Below are positions 20,601 through 32,264 of a stretch of 64,000 bases of DNA, piece by piece. The position numbers were made by a program, and so were the translations under genes. The number at the start of each line of letters is the position of its first letter. The stretch's first letter is position 1. Source of the DNA: Pterobdella sp. o SKG-2022. Lineage: Eukaryota > Annelida > Clitellata > Hirudinida > Piscicolidae. Where the stretch lies: contig OZ038321.1 in NCBI GenBank assembly GCA_964035795.1, forward strand, positions 21,578,283-21,642,282. The letters are read 5' to 3'. Below the pieces are notes generated by a model, which was not told the origin of the DNA, made no database searches, and worked only from the letters and a program-made list of their open reading frames with translations.

Positions 20601-23600
20601 AACGTTAATTCTTTCAAGTTTTGAGCGTGAATGACCTTTCAAAACATGTTATTTGCGCGTTGATACTGTCTGGATTTTGATGGATATTAATAGGTTTTAA
20701 AATAATTAGAATGTTTGTTATTATCTATTGTTCATATTTCCAAATTATTAGTATTATTGTTATAACACTGATGGTTTTCAGATAACCACTAAGAAATATC
20801 TGAGTATTCTATTTTTTCAATCTTTTGTTAATTTCCACTTCTGGTATTGATAAACAAACAATTATGGAAAATATTTTATAATATTTCACGAGAATATGCT
20901 ACAGCTAGCTATTTATATATAAAATGTGAAAATAATTACAAATAAAAATATTTAATACACTTTAATCAATCAAAATATTAATTTTATTAATGATTATGAT
21001 ACGTTTTTGTTATATCATTTATAATGGTGGCTTAAAACCTTGCCAGACTTGCATTAGCACTGAGGAAGGAGGCTGATATTAATCTATATAATGCAAAATT
21101 TCTTTCAAATGACATGCCTTGACAACGTTTCAAAAAATTAAATACATTTGTATACATAAACGTATGCTTATGATGTGTATGAAGAGGATTACAATGTATG
21201 CTTGCTTTGATGTTTAGATATTTATTTGATTATTCAACACAAATCAAAGTTTTTAGTATTATGAAGAAGATAAGTGTGTATAATAATAAATAAAATTGTT
21301 TAAAAAAAAATTCAAAAAATTAACATAATAGTAAGAATAGCAATAATACAAAACTCCTAGAACATTTTCCTAAATCAAACGTTCTTATCCCCTTCATAAA
21401 AAGATTCCGAACATTTTGTAATGTTAAAGCATAAGGGCGTATTCATGGTCTTTTCCCGTTTTAAATCTTTCACATTCTCAGTCACAAACAGTCGCATGTT
21501 TGCTTAGGCTATATATCCTCAAGATATCTCGACTTGATACGGGTGTCATATCATATCATAACCTAGGCATCATAACCACCCAAGTCTAAGACCTCTTCAC
21601 TCGCCTATTGAGATTGTTCTCAGTTACTATTTCAGTGCCTTAAGGTCTCAGCATTAAAGTAGATCTTGCTTAATGCATATAAATGTGTGATGTTTTTCGT
21701 TTTAATTATCCTAGTCATGAGACTTTCAAATTAATTCATTCTCAATGAAGTAGTTGAGTGGGTATTTTCATCTTCACCATTTTGTGTTAGATTAAGTTAT
21801 AATAAGTATTTGAAATTTAATTAAAAAATTTTTTCACAATTACCGGCAAAATCTGGTAAAAAGCTGGTCTATAATGAACTTCAATCAATCAGTTATTTTT
21901 CCATCGACAGGTTTCTAAAATCAGGTGCTTCCATCTTCTTCTATCTACAGCTTTTCTCTTCAGTGCTCCAAAACCCTCTTCCATCATGTCATCCAGCATT
22001 TTCTTCCTCATTCTATTGAAATGTGGGTCTGGAGGAAAATGGAGAAAGTGAAGTGGACTAACAAGCTGATCAATGAAGAAGTCTTAAGCCAGTTTAATGA
22101 AAGCAGAGGATTGATGGCGCATATAAAAAGAAGAAAATCCAGATGGATAGGCCATATTCTGCGTCACAAAAATTTGCTGAGAATCGTCTTAGAAGAACGG
22201 ATAAATGGAAAACGACCAAGTCGTTTCTCAGCAAATTTTTGTGACGCAGAATATGGCCTATCCATCTGGATTTTCTTCTTTTTATATGCGCCATCAATCC
22301 TCTGCTTTCATTAAACTGGCTTAAGACTTCTTCATTGATCAGCTTGTCGGTCCACTTCACTTTCTCCATTTTACTCCAGATTTTCATTTCAATAGCTTCC
22401 ACTCTTTGCTTGTCTGCCTTGTTAATGGTCCACGTTTCTGCTGCATACGTCGCCACACTCCACACCAGGGTCTTGACCAGCTTCTTCTTGGTCGCTTGTC
22501 TGAGTCCACCTGTAAGGATTGGTTTAAGGTGAATAAATACATTTTTAGCTATTCCAATCCATACCCTAATGTCTTTTTGTCTGAAAATAGCTACATGGAA
22601 TAAGGTACCTAAAAACGATTGATCATGGAATACTTGGAATGTCATTCAAAGATTGATCTCGGCAAATGTTTCTTAGATATAAAGTTGAAATAATCAACTC
22701 GGAGATAGTGCATCTCAATGGTCCGAACATCATTATGATTAAGTTTTGTATTATTATTTTCGTTGTTAAATTTGAAATCTTCAAAACAGTTTTTCATCGT
22801 ATTCTGGCTTAAAATTGCCATGGAAAATCCATCAATAATTTAAACACTAAATTTGATTAACCTCAACATATTTAGGTGCCCGATGTTTTGAGAATTCAAT
22901 ACCATCCATTATGAACTTTTTTATAATTTTTTTTCATTTTGTTTATATTTCTTCTCATGTGCATAAATTAACAGTAGTTTTTAAAACTACTACCCAAAAA
23001 CTTAATTTTAAAAAAATTAATTTTAGATTTGATTAGATTTACCTGGGTCGAATCAAAGCACTAAAGTTTGTTAAAGGGCATTAAAATTAATCAAGTTTCC
23101 CTTCAGAATTTTGTTTGAATATTACTTTCAAAGTTTTAGTTTTTAGTGTCTCCTTAAGGACCCAATTCTAAAGTTCAATGATACTCCAACAAATTAACAG
23201 AACTTATTCAATAAAGCTATTTTATGGATGCAATTAAAACTTATAGAAATGATAAAAAGACATCACCATGAAGTAAAAATTTATCAACAAAGAACAAAAA
23301 ATAAAATCTTTATTAAGGAGAACAAAATCCAATCACCATTATAGAAATGAATAAAAATTAAATTGTCATTATACAGTACACGGCTTATCACTCACAGAAT
23401 CCAGTATCAAACTTCGTCTTCAATATTAATATCACGCTAAAAATTATTCATTGAAACTTGCTTAGTGCCATTGTAGAGAAAAAGATTGAATTAAAAAATT
23501 GAAACCCATTATTATTAAACCTACATCAACTCATTCGAACTGTCGTGACCACCTTCAATTACCTTCTAATTAAATATCTTTTTATCGTGTACGCATCACA

Positions 23601-26600
23601 AACTTTGAAGGGCCATGCTTCCATTAGACCACAACCACCAGTTGACCTACCATTAACCTTCATCAAATCACCATCAAACCACTACCATGCCATCATGAAC
23701 TCACTATCAAAGTCTATCATGCAACCATTACCCACCACACCAGGGTACCTGAGTGAGTTGTACAAGAAGGATGATCATGTAGTGATTGTGCATGTGCCTG
23801 AAGTGCAAACACTGCCTCTCATCTCCTTCAAAAGTTAGTAATCAGTATTATTTTTACCTTTTCATTCGTCAATGATACAATAAAAGCCCAGGTTGCTTGC
23901 ATTTAATGTTTTTTTCGAGTTTTGTCAAACATGCAAAGGGTTTTTGTTTAAATTTTCGAATTTATCTTGTTTCGATAGTCACTTAATTATCTTTTTTATT
24001 ACATACTATATTCTTTATTGTATATTCCCACCCAAACACTGAGTGAAAGAGGGTTTTAGTTAATTATCTGACTGGTGGTCAAAGTCAATTAAACGTCGTT
24101 TTAATATGTTATTTTTAATTTTATATTTTTTCATAAAACTGTATTTCGTTCGACCAGGTTAAATTGTATTGGCTGTTACCATGTGTGTAGTAGTTAGTTT
24201 CATTGAGTTTCTCAGAAGCGTATAATCTTATATGCATGCTGGGTTGGGATTGGTCCATTTAATCGCCTATAAACCTTAGGCATGTCGGTTAAACTCTTGT
24301 ATCTCAGTAGCACACAGCTTCATGCAAAACTCTGAATGAACCGTTCATTTGATCAACTCACAATATCAAATATTTGATAATGTTGTTACAGAAGTTTTAC
24401 CATTTTTCAAAAACTCTTAGTGCTCTCGATAAGACAGTCATTTTTAGTTGTGTTTCAAAATTTTGTTATATTTTTTCACTCTTTAAATATGAAACATTTA
24501 ATATTTCCTATAAGATTTCTTGAATATTCCGTCAAATCACATCAAAACAAAAATTTGTATATTTTTACACTGTTTTTTTGGAAATTAATTTTGACAGTCA
24601 CAAAGAACTTCCCAAATATATCTTCGTTGAACCCTTGGAATGGGGCAAACGGACAGCAAATAGTCGTATGAATGTTGATGTGTTGTGAACTGCCCAGATA
24701 TAAAGATGTGATTGATTCTTCGAGAGTGTTAAACTGTTGTAAATTACATCTTTCTCATAAAAATGTTACAAAGTATTGATTTTATTTTGAACACTCAGTG
24801 GCTGTTGGTTATGGCACTCTCTTAATTATGACTCTGGCACAACAGGCACGTCTGAGTTATCATATGGTATTATATTTTGTCAATTTATGTTAAAGAATTC
24901 AGTTATATCACTTTATACTCGTGAGTATCGACTTCTTCATTTTCAAATTTTTATAGCTTAAATGACCACAAAAATATAGTCTCATTTATTTTTTAATTGA
25001 AGATTCAATTATAAAGATTTTCGAGGGAATGGTTCAAAACTTATTTGTGGTCTAGGCATTTTTCAGAACGTATATAGAGAATGGAATCGATTTTAATGAC
25101 ATGACTTCCAAATCGTGTGCAACTTGCATCCTTCGAGGCTTTCTCATATATGTTGATTTATCTCGTATTCGTTTTTTTTATTCAATTTATTGTGAATTTT
25201 TAATTTTTTTTTCATTATTGAGCATTTTATCTCATTTTAGCTTTTATTTGTGTCTGTAGCAAAATCGTGGAAGTTTTTTGGTTGATGAGTGTTCTATTGA
25301 GGCTTTTGTTCAGTTTATGCCTCGTTGAGCGAAATTCAAGAGAAGATTGAAAGCTCAAAATTAAATTTTTTCTATAGTTGAACTAAATTAAAAGCAATAT
25401 TTTTTCAATAAAACTTCATTTATAGTCAAATGAAAATACAGTAGTTCATTTCATTCCACGAAGCTTTTCGTAAGATGAACTTACATAATCAAGTTAAGGT
25501 GACCATCTTACGAAAAGCTTCGTGGAATAAAATAAACTCCCAAAAGTGTTTTTATTTGAATATTTATGTTTGGCTCAAAAAATTTAAAAAAAACTCATTT
25601 AATCTTCATATTCTACCTTATCAAGCCACTACACGGTAAAAATCACGTGTGAAGGCCTAAGATGGAAACCAAGCTTGGTGTAATAATCAAAAAAATATCA
25701 GAATCTTAAAGGGTTAATGCTTCGTAATCTTAAGACTCAATGTCATCTTTAATGGCTGCTAGTCACATATATTTTCTTCATCAACACTTGAATGATCTAG
25801 CTCAACTAAATAAGGAGCAGTTTTTGAACTTTCGAAAACATTGTTCTTAATTCAAATTTTTTTTATTGGTAATTCTTTACTTTGTTTTTCATTAATAATC
25901 ATATTGATCATGGTTGGGATTGCACTTGACATGCCAATCCTCTAAGCACCTTCTTAAGCACATTTGTCTTTTTAACCTTAAGCGACATGAAAAATTAGTT
26001 TGAAGTTATTCTGAATAACATCACCAAGTTTTTATGGAATGAGGAGATTTACTGACAAAAATTTGAGTACAGTTTTTTTGAACTTGTTAGTGTTCAAATT
26101 AGCTATACAATGCCATATTGTACTGCTGTCGTGTGCTGAATCATCGGCAGTCAAGAATGCCAACATTTTTCATAATGCCTTCATATATCCGTCAGCATGC
26201 TTTGTTTTAATGCAACTTTCAGCCATCAAACTTCCTACTTACTGCAGCTCATAACCGATGATAAATGAGAAAAAGTACAATTTGTTGAAAATTTTTTAAA
26301 GCTTTTTGCTGTGACAAAAGAATGCTCAAAATTTGTCAGGGACATGACGTTAAAATGCACCAAACTCAGCGCCCTAGCGTTTAAGCTTGCTAGTTGGCGG
26401 GACTGCTATTCCTACAGGGTGCAAATCTAAACACCCTTTTTTTCTCTAGTATCTCTTTGCGGCTACTCATCTTATCTTTTCAAAATAATTATTTTTTTGA
26501 GGACCCCACGGTCTGTTTCATTAGTTTGCTTTCATCAAGCAAGGTTCTCAGAGCAAGTTCTTTATAATCAAAGGAATAATCCTAGAATCACTAACTTCCC

Positions 26601-29600
26601 GATGATGATGATGCTGATTGTTGTTGTTGTTGTTGAGCGCCAACTTCCAAAGACTTTTCCGACACTCTTTGGAGCGAGTAACCAAAGAAACTTGTAGCTT
26701 CGAGTTGTTTGTGACTTTTGGTGAGCAGCTATAAAAATGATGGATGAATTCTCGAAATGCTTTGTGGTTTGAAGCTGACGTGGCTTAGAACCCTTTTGAC
26801 ACTCCTGTTGGAGTGCACACTCGGCACCACGAGAAGGTGGGTTCTTCCGCCGGGCTGATGATGATGATGGTAGGGTTTGTTCCTTACCTACACAGAGAAA
26901 CATAGTGGTAATAAAAAGACTTAATCTTTTGGTTATTTTTGAAGGAGCAAATAAATATGCATCCTACAAACTGCGTTCTTATACATTTTTTTTATCCTTC
27001 AAAAAATCTTACAAAATATTTTCATTTAACATTATTCGCCAAATACCCAAAAATTGCTTCTTCAACACTCCGCCTGACTAATTTGAAGTAGAAAATCTTC
27101 TTCGATTATAAAACACCACTGTGTATTTTACCAGTAAACTTCAATAATGTCATAATGAATTATGACAAGGTTTTACTTGTTGAAAATTTTAGCTAAATAA
27201 AAATTTTTTCTACATGTTCTTATAAATCTTCATAAATTGAAGTTTACTGGTAAAATTCAAGTTTACAAAAGAACATACGATGTCTCTAAAAAAAATATAT
27301 TCACCTTGTGTTTTTCGACCATTCTTGATAGACTCTCGTTTTTACAATGTTTATCCTTTACAAACACTTTTTTATCTAAATGACATCGTTTGGCGGTAAT
27401 TTTGCGAAAAACTAAAAAAAAATAAATTTTAGCGACTTTTTGCATATCATTGAGGAATCAATTCAAAGATCGTGTTTTGTTTTTTAAGCATTAAACAAAA
27501 CTGAAATTTTGACTTAATTTAATCTTATCATATCTATATAACCATAGTCTTCATTTTGTAGTTTTTTACACCATTCGATCGATTATTAGCGGTATGAACT
27601 TCACACATGTACCTTGATAAAATGCTTTTTTAAATTGTCAAACTACTCTGAGTTATATGTATTGAATTTTATGTCTACCATACAGCCATTGTGATATATC
27701 AGTATAGTCTTAAAAATATCGTTCACAACGTTAAAACCTGGACCAACACAGAAGGCCTCACCCTGCCAGTGGAAGAGTGGCAGAAACTGATGCAGGACCA
27801 GCTTTCTAAGGTTTTGTGCTCAACATTAATAATCATCACAATAATAATGATAACAACGAAAATAATATTGGTAATGCCATTTTTTAAATCAAAGATGCGA
27901 AAGATATATGTACATTAGTTCAATTTATAATAGTATGTCGACCATTCGATCGCTCCAAACTGGGGTCTAGGTTGCCCAATTGATTGGTTTCACAGTGCGC
28001 TACTCCATGGAGACAATAAAAAAATATAATAGCCAATATTAAATTTCTATAAAATGTACACTAGTGATTAAATACATCAATTATATGACTTCTAGGCTTA
28101 ATGGAGAATAATAAATGTTCATGTATATGGCTGATTAATAACTTCGATGTTCTCTGGTGCATGGCCACTCAAGCTTCAAGTCTGATTTCCTCTTTGGATG
28201 CACTTTTTGTATAGTTTTTTTTTATAATGAATTAGAAATGCTTATAGGAATTTTGACTTTTCATTTCTGGCGTTGAGGATTTTAGCAACAAAGATATCAA
28301 AATAAATAGTAAAGACAGTCATATAAACTGTGCCCGAAACCCTGGCAGTAATATTTTTTCCATTTTACAACGTTTTTCAGCCTGAATGTTTTTAAGAAAC
28401 ACGATAAAACAATTGAAATTCTGATTCCACTCCGAATAACACCTAATTGAACAAACACGTCTACTTTATTTACGTTTTTAAGATTTGAGTTTTTTGTTTG
28501 TCACTATTTTTACAACTGCTTTATAAAAACTGTTCATATGGATTTATTTCAAATGGGGGATGCTAAATCGCGATGGAAAATATTGTCTCGTTGTACGGGC
28601 TTGAAGAAGAAAAGTCAAAATGAAGTTTAAATAGTTGCAAACCTAAATATTGTATAATTTACTTTTTAGGATCAGCAAACCCTATTCAACACTTAGATAT
28701 GCTTCTATCCAATATATTGAAGGCGTTAGACGTTAAGATGCTGATAGTTAACTTTGGGTGATTTCATGAGTGAGGATCAAACAAACTAATCTAAATCAAA
28801 CATTATACAAACTCATATTTCAATTAAAACATAAACAACTAAGTAATTTTTACAGTTTTATTGGTATGAAAATATAAGTCTTTCGGCGTATGAGCTGTCT
28901 GAAACACCTTGTCATATTAAACTAAAATACTTCAATATATGTATGACACAACTTCAGCAAATGCCTAATTATAAACCACAATAATTTGAATCTGATAATT
29001 TAAAAATTGTAGCAAAACCCCAAGTATAAAATACATTAATTGAAATATATATTTCAAAATGCAACAAATAGGTGTCGGAGTTGCTCGATAAGTACGAGTT
29101 TGAACTGGTGCAGCAAAAGGTTGGATTTAACAAATTTTAATCTTTATGTATTCCTCGACTTTATACATTTTTAATCCTTATGTACTTTTAAACTTTTTTT
29201 ACTTATATACTCTTATGCTTTATAAACTTATGTACTGTAATAAGTGGTACTAACGTTAAGATGATGGCGATTATAACGGTTATCATTAATATCATTGTTA
29301 TTTCTTTTTATTATTACTAGTAGAAGCAATATTGGTAACAAAATTTGCCACGCTAACTTTTTTTATGGATTGTGCGCGATCAAAAAAAGCAATTGGAACA
29401 GAGGAATCTTGTTGGAATAAGCAATATATCAGGAAAACAATCAGTCAATTATTACATGCATGTGCGCTTTCACGTTCACAAACATCAAATTCATTATTAA
29501 GGGTACAGCAAAAAAAATGCGTGGTGGAAAGAGAAAGAGTACTTTTCAGACTTAATAGCGCTTCTAAATTATTTTGAAAGTGAATATGAAGAATAATGGT

Positions 29601-32264
29601 TATCATGAGATTTTCAATAAGGTAATGCTTCACCATTCATATTCAAAGTTTTTTTATATGTGCGAAGGGACTTCTGTTTCTAAGCAATAACTAGCTATAC
29701 GTTTTTGAACACGACCTGATCCTTCAAGGTATAATTAATAATTCAATAAATAAAAGCCGTGAGGTTTTGTATTTGATATTAGAGCTGTTTTTTCTTATTT
29801 AAAATGAAAAATATAAATTATTATTTTTCTAGTCTAATATAAATATTTACCATGAAGCATACTTCAAGGTTTATTTTATTTCACCAAGCTTTTCGTTAGT
29901 CGAACTCACTTGATAATGTTAGCTCAACTTGAGAAAAGCTTCGTGAATTTTGATAAGCTTGCAAGTGTTTATATTTACGTAGGGTATATAAATATAAATG
30001 TGTTTTAAATAGAATAATTTTGGAATTATTACGTTATAAAAATCAAAATTTTTGATTTCAATTAAATTTTATAGATTTTTAATCAGCATGTGTGAATAGA
30101 AGACTATTAAATGCAAGTGCCGTAAATTAAAAGGATATAAATAGAAGCAAGGAATTAGATTATAATATATAAAATGCAATAGGCTAATACATAGCCAGTG
30201 TAGTGGATAGACTGCAAGGTGACGTTCAACTACGAAACAGCAAAAAAAAATAGAAGCAGGAAATTAAAGCTCTTATGGCTTTCATGAAGTTAATAAGTTC
30301 ATCAAAGTGAAGTAATCCGGGTCGCTTAACATTTTAGCACACTAAGCCAAAAGTACAAGGTTTTAACGGTTAAGATTAGAATTTATAATTTCGAAGCAAG
30401 CTCATCGTAGTTATTTAAAATTAGGTTGAAATGTTACTATTTTTAATTTTTTTAATTAGCAAAACGTGATTAGAAACATGTAGGAAAAAACTAAGAGGTT
30501 GTATAAAAATAATGGTCAACTCAAAGTCTAGCTATTCCACGTGCCGTGTCACTACGATGATTTTCCCACAGTTAAGCAAATTCTTTTGAAAGTCATTCAG
30601 AGTAAAAACAAAAAACGTTAAAATAAAATAAATGGTTGACTGGTTTTTTCATGTGCTGTTTGATGGAATGATCGATAGCTTAACACGCGAACCATCCTTG
30701 CAGATATCACACAAGGTACGTAGTGAGAACAACAGCAGTCCTGGCCAGGGCATTCTGGATGTGGCTGAGCAGGAGAAGGCTCGAGTCATCATTGTCGGTG
30801 AGTTCATTGCTGCGTGTGCCTTTTTAGTATGCTGATTTACATATTAGCTCTAAAAGAGACAAAGATGGTACCTAGAATTAAAATGCAGCCTGGTAAATAA
30901 TCATTGAACGAACGCCCTTGCCAAAAGCTGCCCAATTTCGTTCTTAATGATTTTCGAGCTAAAAGTTAATTCAGCCAAGATTTAAATTTAAGTGTGAAAA
31001 GTTATTTTCAATATAAAATTATTGAGAAAAATAACCAAAAGCACGTAAAATTGCAAAAAATTTAGCTGCAAGCGCTGTTGGAGAGATTGTGTGATGTTCA
31101 ATGTGGATATCCATTATAAATGACGTAATTACTTGATGAATTTTTCAAATTTATTGCTCGTGTAAAAAGAGAATTTCAAATAAAAGTTGAATTCATGGAG
31201 GTTTAATTTATTTTCCTTGTTTTTATTTTTTCAAGTCATAAATTTCTTGTTTTTCAGAGCATAAAATATTTTGTTTTTTATTGTTGTGTTTTGATTTAAA
31301 GATTTTCTTTTTATCAAAATATTTTTTTAATTATTTGGTAAAAACCTTGATTTATACAAATATTTCAAAAAAATTCATCAAAAGAATTATGAGGCATCGT
31401 TCATAATAGTTGGGATGTTTAGTAGCTTCATGAATATGCAATAGTGCCTTATTTCATCTTTCATGCCTTCTTTATGGCTACTTATTCAGACATAAGCATT
31501 CAAGTGATTCTGCGTTTTTAAAAGATTTTTATAATTCATTAGATCAGATTGTTGTACGTGTTCCAATCACTGGGGTGAGCTGCTGCTGACTGATTTTTTT
31601 CTTTGTTGAACTGAGTCGTGTTTTAAAGTTAAACTTATTCATAAAACTTCCAGTCCAAACCAACATCCAACGTGAAAATATCGGAATTCAGAACCTACCA
31701 TTCTCACTTTTTTAAATTTTCTTTGCCGCTGTCAATTAGGATCATCTGCCAAGCCAACTGACAATCAAGTCAGATTATTTTGTCTATGCCTTATACAGAA
31801 TACGCTATTATTATGGTTATAACAGAGGTCTTAAAGGCTTATTTGCATTAATAGTCATGGTTAAAAACATTTATATTTGTTTGTCAATGGTTATTTTACA
31901 TTTCATTTTACAAAATCTTTGTTTTATTATGACCATATTATTATCAGTATAGAAATCTAATGAGTCATGTTTTAGTACAATTTATTCCCATTGAAGTCTG
32001 AAGATCAAAAGTAATTCAGCTTGACATGCTTTTAAAATTAGTCATTCTCTCCATAGTACTTCAACTCAATTTCAAATCAATTTTTTTTCAAGCCTAATTA
32101 TTAATTTTCATTAAAAATTTTTTCGCAACATTATTTCATACATTGTGGACATCACAGGAACAAGAGGGTTGGACATGTTACGCAAGACGTTCCTGGGTAG
32201 TGTGAGCGACTATGTGGTGCACCACTCCAAGGTACCTGTGCTGGTCTGCCCTAAGAACGACTAA
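17617..32264 (+). CDS. Universal stress protein (UspA family), 6 exons
   Basis: Small nucleotide-binding protein of the Usp superfamily; its animal members are poorly characterised and probably cytosolic. Exons: 17617-17686, 23744-23833, 27686-27810, 29072-29119, 30704-30797, 32158-32264; total 534 bases, 177 residues. The fold starts with TVVIGVDGSDNAYLAFRW, then DDHVVIVHVPE (strand 2). The C-terminal part has GILDVAEQEKARVIIVGTRG. The ATP-binding signature G-x2-G-x9-G-S is intact (GTRG, nine residues, then GS), followed by SDYVVHHSKVPVLVC. Exon 1 ends at 17686 before GTAGGT; this choice, rather than 17690, gives AFRW-YLSEL in phase with exon 2. Introns of 6.1 kb and 3.9 kb hold transposon debris. 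Usps are absent from vertebrates and many insects. Confidence 0.93.
19590..19665 (-). mobile_element. SINE-like fragment in stress-protein intron 1
   Basis: On the minus strand this contains a 22-base string (at 19639-19660) identical to one at about 53468-53489, and ends with GGCGCTAAATAAAT, typical of SINE/LINE 3' tails. It is part of the dispersed family described at 53388. Confidence 0.5.
22036..22372. mobile_element. Head-to-head duplicated LINE reverse-transcriptase fragment (palindrome)
   Basis: Arms of about 147 bases (22036-22182 plus strand, 22226-22372 minus strand), nearly identical, separated by about 43 bases. Each arm encodes the same non-LTR retrotransposon C-terminal segment: KMEKVKWTDKLINEEVL then GLMAHIKRRKSRWIGHILRH. 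The right copy continues on the minus strand to about 22600 with VWSVATYAAETWTINKAD, the usual sequence just upstream. Both copies are fragments. It lies in stress-protein intron 1. Confidence 0.85.
22373..22645 (-). mobile_element. LINE reverse-transcriptase C-terminal fragment
   Basis: Minus-strand frame with VKTLVWSVATYAAETWTINK, a classic motif after the RT domain of non-LTR retrotransposons, continuous with the right arm of the palindrome at 22226-22372. Open for about 180 codons including the arm. No RT catalytic core was found to the right, so it is a 5'-truncated remnant. Confidence 0.8.
25453..25528. repeat. Perfect 25-bp hairpin, AAGCTTTTCG family
   Basis: Bases 25453-25477 are the exact reverse complement of 25504-25528, with a 26-base loop. 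The arms carry CCACGAAGCTTTTCG. Related copies lie at 29881-29951, 40916-40955, 43630-43735 and elsewhere, so this is a dispersed miniature hairpin element. Located in stress-protein intron 2. Confidence 0.8.
26343..26903. mobile_element. Possible retroelement remnant in stress-protein intron 2
   Basis: GC-richer block inside an AT-rich intron. Its left part (26343-26365) matches 52588-52610 at 21 of 23 bases; the latter lies beside a LINE fragment. ATG/GAT triplet runs (near 26600 and 26860) resemble the microsatellite tails of some LINEs. No protein motif was recognised. Confidence 0.35.
27125..27287. mobile_element. Foldback/MITE-like element, AGAGACAT family
   Basis: Perfect 21-base inverted repeat (27125-27145 and 27236-27256). 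To its right, 27273-27287 carries the terminal motif in reverse (ACATACGATGTCTCT). The interior (27180-27225, TGAAAATTTTAGCTAAATAA onward) is clearly similar to 49455-49500 of another copy. Located in stress-protein intron 2. Confidence 0.65.
29881..29951. repeat. Hairpin element, AAGCTTTTCG family
   Basis: Imperfect inverted repeat with CACCAAGCTTTTCGTTAG on the left and GAGAAAAGCTTCGTG on the right, similar in arms and length to the perfect copy at 25453-25528. In stress-protein intron 4. Confidence 0.65.

Noticed and set aside
21925..22314. Plus-strand 129-residue frame as a host gene
   Set aside because: Its recognisable half is the left arm of the duplicated LINE fragment and the rest is the antisense of the right arm.
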